This document shows, in pieces, positions 35,687 to 45,731 of a stretch of 64,000 nt of DNA. The position numbers and the translations under genes are program-made. Where the stretch lies: positions 124,001 through 188,000 of the forward strand of contig JABLWZ010000012.1 of NCBI GenBank assembly GCA_013178275.1. The letters run 5' to 3'. The stretch is from Bacillota bacterium (lineage in GTDB: Bacteria; Bacillota; Ch66; Ch109). The notes below the pieces were generated by a model, which was not told where the DNA came from, did not search any database, and was given only the letters and a program-made list of their open reading frames with translations. The stretch's first letter is position 1; each line of letters begins with the position of its first letter.

Positions 35687-36700
35687 TTATCTGGCTCCGG
35701 CGAAGGACCCGCGCCCTCCCTTGTTGTTTCCGATGCTCATAAGGTCGACCCAGATCGGGCTCGCGTTGCAGATCGACGAGTAGCACCCGCTGACCACCCC
35801 TATCAGCATGGCCAGGACAAACACCTTGGTAGTGGCCCCGCCGAAAACCAGCAGCGCCACCAGGCAGATGACCACTGTCATCACCGTGTTGATGGACCGG
35901 GTGAGGGTCTGGGTGATGCTGCGGTTGACCATCTCCGTCAGTTCCATCCGGGGGTAGTTCTTGCGGTTTTCCCGGATGCGGTCGAATATCACGATGGTGT
36001 CGTCGATCGAGTAACCCAGTATCGTCAATAAAGCCGCCACAAAGGAAACATCGACCTCCAGCTGCAGCAGGGAGAATACCCCCACCACCACCAGCACGTC
36101 ATGCAGTAGCGCGAGTATCGAGGCCACCCCGAAACGGAACTCGAATCGTATGGTAATAAAGACCAGCATCGTCAGCGAGGCAATGCCTATGGCCAACAGC
36201 GCTTTATTACGCAATTCGTCACCGAAGACGGCTCCCACCTTCTCGTTTCGCTGCACATCGAACGCTCCCAGCTTCTGCTGCATGGAGTTGAGCAGTTTTT
36301 CGTTCTGGGTTTCGTCAAGCACCTCGGTGCGAATCAGGAATTCGCCCTCGGAGGTGGTTTGAATCATCGGTTCCTTCTCCAGCCCTACCTCGCTGAATAC
36401 CTCACGTACTTGGGCGGTATCCACCGCCTGATTGGCGAACTTGACCTGCAGCATATTCCCGCCGGTAAAGTCGATCCCCAGGTTAAGACCCTGCATTCCC
36501 AGGGAGATAAGCCCCGGGATCATGATCAGCAGCGAGATGATGTACCAGATCTTGCGGCGGTTGACAAAGTCTATCACCCGTTCCCGGCGGCCCTCAGGAG
36601 TAGGAGAGGCGGCGGTTCCCGCGGCCTGGCTTACAGCTTGTACATCGGAACCGTCCGCTGACTTGTTCTTGATGGTGACGTACTTTTTCTTCTTCGACAT
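35687..36700 (-). CDS. secF: SecF, protein translocase accessory subunit
   Basis: 337 aa, six membrane helices. The first periplasmic motif is GIDFTGGNMLQVKF near residue 75, with GYSIDDTIVIFDRIREN in helix 4-5 and the conserved VTxxL helix 5-6 region (RSINTVMTVVICLVALLVFGG). SecDF uses the proton gradient to pull proteins across the membrane after SecA. The N-terminal 40 residues are a hydrophilic extension rich in Lys and Ala. ATG start, 15 bp after secD. Confidence 0.96.
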   Translation of the reverse strand: MSKKKKYVTIKNKSADGSDVQAVSQAAGTAASPTPEGRRERVIDFVNRRKIWYIISLLIMIPGLISLGMQGLNLGIDFTGGNMLQVKFANQAVDTAQVREVFSEVGLEKEPMIQTTSEGEFLIRTEVLDETQNEKLLNSMQQKLGAFDVQRNEKVGAVFGDELRNKALLAIGIASLTMLVFITIRFEFRFGVASILALLHDVLVVVGVFSLLQLEVDVSFVAALLTILGYSIDDTIVIFDRIRENRKNYPRMELTEMVNRSITQTLTRSINTVMTVVICLVALLVFGGATTKVFVLAMLIGVVSGCYSSICNASPIWVDLMSIGNNKGGRGSFAGAR

Positions 36701-36715
36701 CCTCCTACCTCCTTT

Positions 36716-37927
36716 CTAAACCCCGTAAAATTTAAGGTTGGTGACCGCCTTGGAACGCGCGATCAGGCGCAGCATGTACCGGGTGAAGGTTATCGACGTG
36801 AACAGGTTGACCACGATACCGATGCTTAGCGTCACCGCGAACCCCTTGATCGGGCCGGTCCCCAGGAAGAACAGCACCCCCGCCCCAATCAGGGTAGTCA
36901 ATTGAGAGTCGAATATGGTCCAGAAGGCCCGGGCGAACCCGGCGTCGATGGCCGCCATCAGGGTTTTGCCGGTCCGCAGTTCCTCCTTCATCCGCTCGTA
37001 GATGATGATGTTGGCGTCCACCGCCATGCCTATAGAAAGGATGATACCCGCTATACCCGGCAGGGTAAGGCTGGTATTGATCAGGGCAAGTACCCCCATC
37101 ACGATCAGGGTATATAACAGCAGGGAAAAGTCAGCGATCACACCTGGCAGGCGATAAAACGCCAGCATGAAGATGAAGACCACTATTATACCGATGATCC
37201 CCGCCTCCATGCTCTTTTTCAGCGAATCGGCGCCCAGGGTGGGCCCCACCGTCCGTTTCTCCACCATCTCCAGCTTCACCGGCAGCGAACCGGAGCGGAA
37301 CATGATGGCGTCATGCTCGGCCTCTTCCAGGGTCTGGTACCCGCCGCTGATCCGCGCTTTGCCCCCGGTTATGGGTTCATTTACCACTGGCGCGCTTATT
37401 AACTCGTTGTCCAGAACCACCGGGATTACCTTGCCCACGTTCTGGGAGGTCAGATTCCCGAAAAGCTGCGTACCCTTTTCGGTAAACTCCAGGTTGACCT
37501 CCGGCTTGTTGGTCTGCGGGTCGATGTTCGACTTGGCGTCCTTCAGCTCCGAGCCGTACAGGACGGTATTGCCATCAGGGTCTTTGAACTCCAGCAGCGC
37601 CGTCTTCCCGATCACCCGGATGGCCTCCTGCGGGTCCTGTATCCCGGCCAGCTCCACGATGATCCTCCGGTCGCCCTGCTTCTGGACGATCGGCTCCTTT
37701 ACCCCCAGCTGGTCGACACGGGTGCGGATGATGTTCAGCGCCCCATCGACCTTGTCGCTGGAGACCGGGTTGTCCGGGGCATCAACCGCCTCCATCACCA
37801 CGTGCAGCCCACCCTGCAGGTCCAGCCCCAGGTTGATGTGGTTCCTGATCGGTTGATAGAGACCCACGGTAGCGGCGATCACGATGACTATTATAACAAA
37901 CAGCTGTATCAGACTTCCCCTTCGCAT
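36716..37927 (-). CDS. secD: SecD, protein translocase accessory subunit
   Basis: About 403 aa. Signature LGLDLQGGLHVVMEA after helix 1, the P1 periplasmic domain, then helices 2-6 with GIAGIILSIGMAVDANIIIYERMKEEL (the motor Asp region) and GTGPIKGFAVTLSIGIVVNLF. The ATG at 37927 has AGGGGGATAGGA upstream; an upstream ATG at 37954 is in the leader repeat and lacks a ribosome site. It leads secF under a perfect consensus promoter. Confidence 0.95.
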   Translation of the reverse strand: MRRGSLIQLFVIIVIVIAATVGLYQPIRNHINLGLDLQGGLHVVMEAVDAPDNPVSSDKVDGALNIIRTRVDQLGVKEPIVQKQGDRRIIVELAGIQDPQEAIRVIGKTALLEFKDPDGNTVLYGSELKDAKSNIDPQTNKPEVNLEFTEKGTQLFGNLTSQNVGKVIPVVLDNELISAPVVNEPITGGKARISGGYQTLEEAEHDAIMFRSGSLPVKLEMVEKRTVGPTLGADSLKKSMEAGIIGIIVVFIFMLAFYRLPGVIADFSLLLYTLIVMGVLALINTSLTLPGIAGIILSIGMAVDANIIIYERMKEELRTGKTLMAAIDAGFARAFWTIFDSQLTTLIGAGVLFFLGTGPIKGFAVTLSIGIVVNLFTSITFTRYMLRLIARSKAVTNLKFYGV

Positions 37928-37947
37928 TCCTATCCCCCTATCCTGTC

Positions 37948-37983
37948 TTCGCATAGGTTGTACCCTATTTTTCGCATAGGTTG
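37948..37983 (-). repeat. 13-bp direct repeat in the secD leader
   Basis: CAACCTATGCGAA occurs twice on the minus strand (37983-37971 and 37960-37948), at or just after the predicted transcription start. ATGCGAA recurs a third time as the first codons of secD. Confidence 0.7.
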
Positions 37984-38012
37984 ATTATAATCCTCGCCCT
38001 CCGGGGTGTCAA
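37984..38012 (-). promoter_or_regulatory. Consensus sigma-A promoter of secDF
   Basis: TTGACA (38012-38007), exactly 17 bp, TATAAT (37989-37984) on the minus strand: a perfect match in both hexamers and spacing. Confidence 0.85.
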
Positions 38013-38054
38013 CCAAGCCTCGGTGGTGAGAATTCTGGTTTTACTTACAATTAA

Positions 38055-38723
38055 CTACAATAAACGAGCCTCGTTGATGATGAGCCCGAAGGTGGCCTGC
38101 AGAAACTCCGCGGCCCGCCGGCAGAGCAGCATACGGGTGAGGAATATCTCGAAGTACTCCATTACCGGACAGATCTTGATGTCGATCGTCAGCTCCATCG
38201 TCACGGTACGCTGCTTGCCGTCCACCTGGAGGTGGGATTCCTCCACCGCGTAGTTGACCCGGTCGTGGATGTCGAAGGTGGCCGCGTCCTGGTTCCTGAC
38301 CCGCCTCCGGTGCACGTCGGACTTGTCCGCCAGGATCAGCGCGGCGGCCACCGAGTTGACCGGGGTCCCCACGCTCTCGTCGTGGTTGCCGATCGCTCCC
38401 ATGACGATGGCGATTTCGTTCAGAGGCATGCCCAACCGGTTCAGGATATGGAAGGCCAGGATCGCCCCCGACTGGCTGTGTCCCACCCGGTTGATGACAT
38501 TCCCCACGTCATGCAGGTAGGCGGCGATACAGGTAAGCTCGATCTCCCGCTGGGAGAAACCGAGTTCGGTCATTATGTGCCGCCCCCGGTCCGCTACCAC
38601 CTTCAGGTGCCTCAGGCCGTGCTCGGTATACCCCATGGAACCTAGGTACTCGTTGCCCTGGCGCACGAAGGCGTCGACCTCCGGGTCGCGCATTATATCC
38701 GACACAGTCAAAATATTGCTCAT
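38055..38723 (-). CDS. HD-domain phosphohydrolase
   Basis: 222 aa with HD-superfamily metal ligands: H in EHGLRHLKVVADRGRHIM, the HD pair in AAYLHDVGNVINRVGHSQSG and a later D in LILADKSDVHRRRV. Such proteins hydrolyse nucleotides or cyclic dinucleotides; the substrate is unknown. It sits between yajC and secD, a place where HD proteins are common in related genomes. ATG start after GGGGAACCGACGA. Confidence 0.88.
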   Translation of the reverse strand: MSNILTVSDIMRDPEVDAFVRQGNEYLGSMGYTEHGLRHLKVVADRGRHIMTELGFSQREIELTCIAAYLHDVGNVINRVGHSQSGAILAFHILNRLGMPLNEIAIVMGAIGNHDESVGTPVNSVAAALILADKSDVHRRRVRNQDAATFDIHDRVNYAVEESHLQVDGKQRTVTMELTIDIKICPVMEYFEIFLTRMLLCRRAAEFLQATFGLIINEARLL

Positions 38724-38743
38724 TCGTCGGTTCCCCTCGTCAA

Positions 38744-40253
<1,510 letters not shown>

Positions 40254-41315
40254 TTATATTATCAGCATCGCGTCCCCGTAGCTGAAGAACCGGTACCTCT
40301 CCTCGACCGCCTCCCGGTAAGCGCGGAGGATCATCTCCCTCCCCGCGAAGGCGCTCACCAGCATCAGCAGGGTGGAGCGCGGCAGGTGGAAGTTGGTCAC
40401 CAGGGCGTCCACCGCCCTGAAGCGATAGCCCGGGTAGATAAACAGGTCGGTCCAGCCGCTGCCGGGGGTCACCAGCCCCTCCTGGTCCGCCCGGCTCTCC
40501 AGGGTGCGGGCCACGGTGGTACCCACCGCGAACACCCTCCCCCCCCTCGCGTGGGTCGAGTTCACCAGGTCGCAGGCCTCGGGCGGCACCTCGAAGTACT
40601 CGGCGTGAATCCGGTGCTCCTCCACCCGGGCGGCCCGCACCGGGCGGAAGGTCCCCAGTCCCACGTGCAGGACCAGCCTGGCTATCGATACTCCTCTATC
40701 CCTTAGCTTTTCCAATAGCTCGTCGGTAAAATGCAGGCCGGCCGTGGGCGCGGCCACCGAACCCGTCGTCTCCGCGTAGACGGCCTGGTACCTCTCCACG
40801 TCCTCCTCCCGGGCCGGCCGCTTGATATACGGCGGCAGAGGGGTCTGGCCGTGAGTGTTGATGAGTTCCGAGATCACCGGACCGACCTTATCGCTCCCCG
40901 GCCGGTTGAACCGCAGGACCCGCCCGCCCTCCAGGGTGTCGGACAGGACCACCGCCTTGAGTTCCCCCTCCTCGGACTCCCGGCTAAACCGCAGTACGGT
41001 CCCGTTTCGGGCCTTGCGCCCGGGGCGGACCAGTGCCTCCCAGCGGTCCTCGCCCGACTGGCGCAGCAGAAAGACCTCTACCTCCGAGCCGCTCTTGCAG
41101 TTCCAGGCGGTCAGGCGCGCGGGGAAGACCCGGGTGGAGTTGACCACCAGGCAGTCACCCGGCCCAATGAAATCCACCAGGTCCCGGAAGTGGCGGTGCT
41201 CCAGACAGCAATCGGCCCGACGAACCACCAGCAGACGGGACTGGTCCCGAACCGGGACCGGCTCCTGAGCTATCAGTTCCTCGGGCAGGTAGTAATCGAA
41301 ATCGGAAACCAGCAT
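40254..41315 (-). CDS. queA: QueA, S-adenosylmethionine:tRNA ribosyltransferase-isomerase
   Basis: 353 aa, forms epoxyqueuosine from preQ1-tRNA using SAM as ribosyl donor. It starts DFDYYLPEELIAQEPVPVRDQSRLL. HGQTPLPPYIKRPAREEDVERYQAVYA and GSVAAPTAGLHFTDELL are family signatures, as is HLPRSTLLMLVSAFAG near the end. It is followed by tgt and preceded by the spoIID-like gene. Confidence 0.97.
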   Translation of the reverse strand: MLVSDFDYYLPEELIAQEPVPVRDQSRLLVVRRADCCLEHRHFRDLVDFIGPGDCLVVNSTRVFPARLTAWNCKSGSEVEVFLLRQSGEDRWEALVRPGRKARNGTVLRFSRESEEGELKAVVLSDTLEGGRVLRFNRPGSDKVGPVISELINTHGQTPLPPYIKRPAREEDVERYQAVYAETTGSVAAPTAGLHFTDELLEKLRDRGVSIARLVLHVGLGTFRPVRAARVEEHRIHAEYFEVPPEACDLVNSTHARGGRVFAVGTTVARTLESRADQEGLVTPGSGWTDLFIYPGYRFRAVDALVTNFHLPRSTLLMLVSAFAGREMILRAYREAVEERYRFFSYGDAMLII

Positions 41316-41328
41316 CTCTTCACTTCAC

Positions 41329-42759
41329 TTACTTAAGGGTTACCAGTCGGGTCCCGCTGTAGTAAAACGCCAGTATCTGGTTAAAACCGAAGCCCTGCTT
41401 GGCCATCCCGTAGGCCCCCCACTGGGACATGCCCACCCCGTGACCCCAGCCGTGCCCCTTGATCGTGATGGTCTTGGGCAAAACCTTGATCGAACCGGTT
41501 CCAGCGGCCCCCTGGACCGATAAAGCCCCCTGGCCGCTGCTGATGGTCCTGGTCGTCCCGCCACCTCCCAGCACCGACAGGCTGCGTTCACGGCCGCTCA
41601 CAGTGGCGACCAGCCCATTCACTCCCATCAAGCTGTAAGTGGCGTCGGTCTCCAGGTCGAAGAACCGCCCCATAAACTGGTCGGCTCCGACCTTCTGGAA
41701 TCCCGGGTTGTAGAGGCATCCGAACTGGCTTCCGGTTTTTTCCGTAGTATTGCCTTTATCATCGGTAATAATAACCTTTTCCACCCGTCCCGCGGGGTTC
41801 TTGATCAGCTTTATCGCCTCGATATGCCCGATGCTGGCCCCGTCGGCATTCAGGAGTTCCCTGAGCCCCATCCGGCCGGACGAGTCCCGGCCCTCCAAAA
41901 CCGTCGTCAGCCCCCAGTCGTAAAGACCATAGCCTTTGCTGTACGGGTCTGGTTTGGCTTTCAGGTAGTAAAGGTCAGCTCCAAAAACGTTTACGTTGTC
42001 CTCCAGGTACCCGCCGCTGTTCGAGTGGAAAAGCGTCACCGCCATCTCCCCCAGGTTATCCTGCAGGACCATCCCTTTCGTCTCGTTCACCGCCCGGGTG
42101 CAGTTGGCCCCCTCACAGTCGTAGCCCCCGTACACCTGGCAGTTGGTCCCGCTGCAGAGGTCGTACCCCTCATCGGAGTGCTTGTTCAGGGTGCGGAGGG
42201 TGTAGGTGCGGGCGGCGACCGCCTGCGCCTTCAGCGCCTCCAGCGGCCATCCTTCGCTGACCTCACGGGGCAGCACCCCGTAGAGGTATTCCTCCAGCAT
42301 CAACTGGTTGATCGCGACCAGCCCGGTGCCGCCGCTGTTTGCCCTTACCTCCATCGAACCCCGGTACCGCTTCCCATCGAGTTCCACCAGCGAATCGGAG
42401 GACTTCCGCTCCATGACCACCGGCCCCTTGAAGCTGCCCTTTTCCTTCATGGAGCCGCCCGCGGAGGCGCCGAAAACCTTTAACTTACCTGACTCCATCT
42501 TTACCCGGCAGGTGTCGCCGCAGTTTATCGAGGAGATGATCGCCTTGCCGGTCGCCTTGTCCAGCAGCCGGTACCCCCCCTGTGACGCCTCGAGGTCGAT
42601 AATAGTAGAGTCCCCCGTGACTATCCCGATGCGGACGAACGACGGGATGGCGGCGGCAGCCATCCGCTGGTTGGAACTGAAGGTAAAGACCCAGACCACC
42701 GCCATCGCCAGCAGGACAATAACCGACAAAAATTTTTTTCGCCAGAGGTTTCCTGACAT
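41329..42759 (-). CDS. SpoIID/LytB-domain protein
   Basis: 476 aa, N-terminal membrane anchor (about 8-28), a middle amidase-enhancer-like part, and the SpoIID lytic transglycosylase domain: LEEYLYGVLPREVSEGWPLEALKAQAVAARTY near residue 170 (the catalytic Glu is in this segment) and GWGHGVGMSQWGAYGMA near the C-terminus. SpoIID degrades glycan strands during engulfment, but vegetative LytB-like paralogs exist, so the sporulation role is likely rather than sure. ATG start after GGAGGGCTG. It heads the queA-tgt-yajC run. Confidence 0.9.
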   Translation of the reverse strand: MSGNLWRKKFLSVIVLLAMAVVWVFTFSSNQRMAAAAIPSFVRIGIVTGDSTIIDLEASQGGYRLLDKATGKAIISSINCGDTCRVKMESGKLKVFGASAGGSMKEKGSFKGPVVMERKSSDSLVELDGKRYRGSMEVRANSGGTGLVAINQLMLEEYLYGVLPREVSEGWPLEALKAQAVAARTYTLRTLNKHSDEGYDLCSGTNCQVYGGYDCEGANCTRAVNETKGMVLQDNLGEMAVTLFHSNSGGYLEDNVNVFGADLYYLKAKPDPYSKGYGLYDWGLTTVLEGRDSSGRMGLRELLNADGASIGHIEAIKLIKNPAGRVEKVIITDDKGNTTEKTGSQFGCLYNPGFQKVGADQFMGRFFDLETDATYSLMGVNGLVATVSGRERSLSVLGGGGTTRTISSGQGALSVQGAAGTGSIKVLPKTITIKGHGWGHGVGMSQWGAYGMAKQGFGFNQILAFYYSGTRLVTLK

Positions 42760-42854
42760 CAGCCCTCCGATGACTAATAAACAATCGTTTTATCCGACAA
42801 ACGGCCCCAAACACTTGATACTTCGACACGTGGATGGCAATTCCTGCCCCCTTT

Positions 42855-42868
42855 GCCAAGATATTGGC
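42855..42868. promoter_or_regulatory. Small palindrome in the divergent spoIID/AAA-ATPase spacer
   Basis: GCCAA and TTGGC separated by 4 bp lie in the 251-bp spacer between two divergent genes; a GCAAAAA/TTTTTGC inverted repeat lies 15 bp further on. Either may bind a regulator. I found no strong promoter in the spacer. Confidence 0.3.
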
Positions 42869-43010
42869 GAAACGCCTGCAAAAAATGGCATTTTTAACCC
42901 ACTTTTTGCGGCAAAGCAGGAGATTCGATGCCAGTTATAGTAATTAATGGGATATAAAGGTTGGTCATAGAGAGGGCCGGTACCCAAATAAACTTAAAAC
43001 CGGAGGAGTT

Positions 43011-44060
43011 ATGAGCATCACTCGGAGAGCCGCCAGCCTCTGGATAAACCAGGGCAAGGACATTTTAAGGAAGATACTTTCCACCCCCCTGCCGCCCGCC
43101 ATCATGCTCTGGGGTCCCCCGGGGATAGGAAAGTCGGCCATGATAAGGCAGATCGCCCAGGAAAAAGGCTGGGGCGTCGTCGATCTGCGGATGCTGCTGC
43201 TCAACCCCGTCGACCTCCGCGGCATCCCGGTGCCCGACCGCGAGAGGCGGCGGGCCGACTGGCTCCCGGCTGATTTCCTGCCCGACACCGATCGCGACGG
43301 TCCAGAAGGCATCCTCCTCCTGGACGAGATAAACGCCGCTCCCCCGGCGGTCCAGGCCAGCGCCTACCAGCTGCTGCTGGACCGCCGGAGCGGCGAGTAC
43401 CTGCTGCCCCCCGGCTGGCGGATCGTGGCCGCCGGCAACCGGGTGACCGACCGCGGGGTGATAAACCGCATGCCCGCTCCCCTGGCCAACCGCATGCTGC
43501 ACTTCGAGCTGATCTGCGAACTCGGCGACTGGAAGACCTGGGCGATGGTCAGCGGCATCCACCCGCTGGTCGTTTCCTTCCTGAACTTCCGCCCCGAACT
43601 GCTCTACAAGTTCCCCGAGGGGGCGGCGGAGATAAGGGCTTTCCCCTCGCCCCGCAGCTGGGAGTTCACCTCGCGCCTGATCGACCTGTTCGACGACTGG
43701 GATATGCTGTTCTACGCGGTGGCGGGCGCGGTCGGCGAGGGGGCCGCGTTCGAGTTCATCGGTTTCGCCCGCCAGGCGCAGGAGCTGCCCGACCCCGAGT
43801 CCATCCTGGGCGGGGAGGAGTTCGATCCCCCCGACCGTCCCGACCTGATCTACGCCCTCTGCAGCGGGCTGGTGAACCGCCTCCAGGCCAACCCCGGTCC
43901 CGAAAGGGTGGCCAGGTTCCTCGACTGCCTGCTGCAGATGCCCTCGGAGTTCCAGGTCATGACCATGAAAGACGCCTGGGCCTCGGGACTGATAGACCAG
44001 ATCACCGCCCACCCCGCCTACCTCGAATGGGCGCGGGCCAACCAGGCGGTGGTGCTGTAA
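43011..44060 (+). CDS. MoxR-like AAA ATPase
   Basis: 349 aa. Walker A GPPGIGKSAMI near residue 36, Walker B ILLLDEINAAP near 105, sensor-1 IVAAGNRVTDRG and the arginine-finger segment MPAPLANRMLHFEL are intact. The C-terminal half is helical and family-specific. Proteins of this type act as chaperones that load or remodel a partner with a VWA domain, and such a gene follows at 44539. The ATG start follows GGAGGAGTT. Spacing to the next gene is unusually large (478 bp) and holds an inverted-repeat element. Confidence 0.88.
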   Translation: MSITRRAASLWINQGKDILRKILSTPLPPAIMLWGPPGIGKSAMIRQIAQEKGWGVVDLRMLLLNPVDLRGIPVPDRERRRADWLPADFLPDTDRDGPEGILLLDEINAAPPAVQASAYQLLLDRRSGEYLLPPGWRIVAAGNRVTDRGVINRMPAPLANRMLHFELICELGDWKTWAMVSGIHPLVVSFLNFRPELLYKFPEGAAEIRAFPSPRSWEFTSRLIDLFDDWDMLFYAVAGAVGEGAAFEFIGFARQAQELPDPESILGGEEFDPPDRPDLIYALCSGLVNRLQANPGPERVARFLDCLLQMPSEFQVMTMKDAWASGLIDQITAHPAYLEWARANQAVVL

Positions 44061-44117
44061 AAAACTTGAATAAGTCTGTATTTTAGTCGGGGGAAGAACC
44101 TTGAAATGGAAAAAAGC

Positions 44118-44505
44118 GCGGCGCATGCTACATTTCAACCAGCTCTTACCCTCACATTAATCCCCCGCGAAATCCGGTACTTCGGTGGAACTATAAGCTG
44201 CTCCGTCAGAATCGGGGATCTTTCAACATCACTTCCTTGTGAGCTCGAAAAGCGATTTCACCTGATAACTTGTAATTTCTTTTTTGTCTCTCCTACAACA
44301 TTCTAAGCAATGGATATAGTGATGTTATCTAAAAAAGGACGTTAACTGGCTTTATGAGTATTACCCGAAATAATTCACGGGGTTATACCTCCATGTCCGC
44401 TCACCCCGATTCTTCCTCCGCTTATCGCTTAGTTCCACCATGAAGCGGGGGGATTGTCGCGGGGTCTTAATGTTCAGCGGCTGTATGGAAGGTATATAGC
44501 GCCGC
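44118..44505. mobile_element. 388-bp element with long imperfect inverted repeats (MITE-like or transposon relic)
   Basis: The left arm (44118 to about 44215, read on minus) and right arm (about 44402-44505, read on plus) align in order through CCCCGATTCT, GCTTA, AGTTCCACC, GAAG, GGATT, TCGCGGGG, TTAATGT, GCTG and GCGCCGC. The middle 180 bp is AT-rich and holds no gene I recognise. I see no clear target duplication. It fills most of the gap between the AAA and VWA genes. Confidence 0.6.
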
Positions 44506-44538
44506 TGTGGTGCATGTTAATAAAAGAAAGGGACCACC

Positions 44539-45708
44539 ATGGACCGCTCCCCTGATAGCAAAAAAACATCCGCTACCTCCTTCCTCCCGGTCCTGACCTG
44601 GGCGCGGACCCACCTGATTATAAACTACCCCTTCTTCGGGCTGCTCGCTCTCTACCTGCCCATCAAGCTCGACCTCGACGTCCAGACCGCGCTGACCGAC
44701 GGGAAGTACGTGACGGTCAACCCCTCCTGGATCGACGGGGTGGTCAGGCGCGAGGGACGCGAGGTGATAGCGGGGCTGATCGCCCACGAGGTGATGCACA
44801 TGGCCCTGCAGCACCTGTGGCGGCGGGGCACCCGGGTGGTGAAGGTGTGGAACAACGCCTGCGACTACGCGGTGAACTCCATCCTGGCGGGGGCGGGCAT
44901 CAAGCTCCCCGCCGGCGCCCTTTTGAACTACGAGTACAGCGGCCTGACCGCCGAAGAGATCTACAGCCGGCTGCAAAAGAAGTCGGACCAGCCCTCCCCG
45001 CCCCAGCCCTGGGGAGAGCACCAGCACTGGGACGAGGCGGAGAAGGACCCGGTGGAGGCGGCCGAGCAGCAGCGGGAGTGGGAGATGCGGATTGCCCGCG
45101 CTGCCGAGTCGTCCCGCCAGGCCGGGAAGTTCCCCGGCGGCCTGGAACGGCTGGTCCGGGAGTGGCTCTACCCCCGGATCGACTGGCGTCAGGCGCTGGC
45201 CGTGTTCCTCCAGCCCACCCGGAAGGACTACACCTTTATCCCGCCCGACCGCCGCTACCTGAGCCAGGAATACGACGGTATGGTGATGCCCGACTTCGGG
45301 CAGGTCGGCCTGGAGGAGGTCGTCATAGCGGTGGACACCTCGGGTTCCGTCAGCGGGATGGAACTGGACGCCTTCCTGGGCGAGGCGGCCGGCATCCTCG
45401 AAGCCTTCCCCGAGATGCGCGGGATAATGGTGAGCTGCGACGCGGCGGTCGCGGGGTGGCACGAACTGGAGCCGGGCGAGGCCTGGCCCAGCCCCCGGAT
45501 GATCGGCGGCGGCGGGACCGACTTCCGCCCCGTGTTCGATGAGATCGAGCGGCGGGACATACACCCCGCGGCGGTGGTGTTCCTCACCGACGGTGCGGGT
45601 CAGTTCCCGGCCGAGCCCCCGCCCTACCCGGTGCTCTGGGTGATTGTGAACAACCATCGGCTGGAGGTCCCCTTCGGACTGAAGATAGACCTTGAGGTAA
45701 AGGAATAA
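44539..45708 (+). CDS. DUF2201-type metallopeptidase-like/VWA-domain protein
   Basis: 389 aa with two parts. The N-terminal part (about 1-150) has the zinc-peptidase motif HEVMH in LIAHEVMHMALQHLW and NNACDYAVN, whose Asp could be a third ligand. A charged linker follows, then a VWA-like domain (about 265-389) with the MIDAS motif DTSGS in VIAVDTSGSVSG, GGGTDFRP and LTDGAG. The combination is that of DUF2201 proteins, which usually travel with a MoxR-type AAA ATPase, as here. Activity and substrate are unknown. ATG start after AAAGGGACCACC. Confidence 0.88.
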   Translation: MDRSPDSKKTSATSFLPVLTWARTHLIINYPFFGLLALYLPIKLDLDVQTALTDGKYVTVNPSWIDGVVRREGREVIAGLIAHEVMHMALQHLWRRGTRVVKVWNNACDYAVNSILAGAGIKLPAGALLNYEYSGLTAEEIYSRLQKKSDQPSPPQPWGEHQHWDEAEKDPVEAAEQQREWEMRIARAAESSRQAGKFPGGLERLVREWLYPRIDWRQALAVFLQPTRKDYTFIPPDRRYLSQEYDGMVMPDFGQVGLEEVVIAVDTSGSVSGMELDAFLGEAAGILEAFPEMRGIMVSCDAAVAGWHELEPGEAWPSPRMIGGGGTDFRPVFDEIERRDIHPAAVVFLTDGAGQFPAEPPPYPVLWVIVNNHRLEVPFGLKIDLEVKE

Positions 45709-45731
45709 GCAGGTGACAGGAGGTATCCCCG

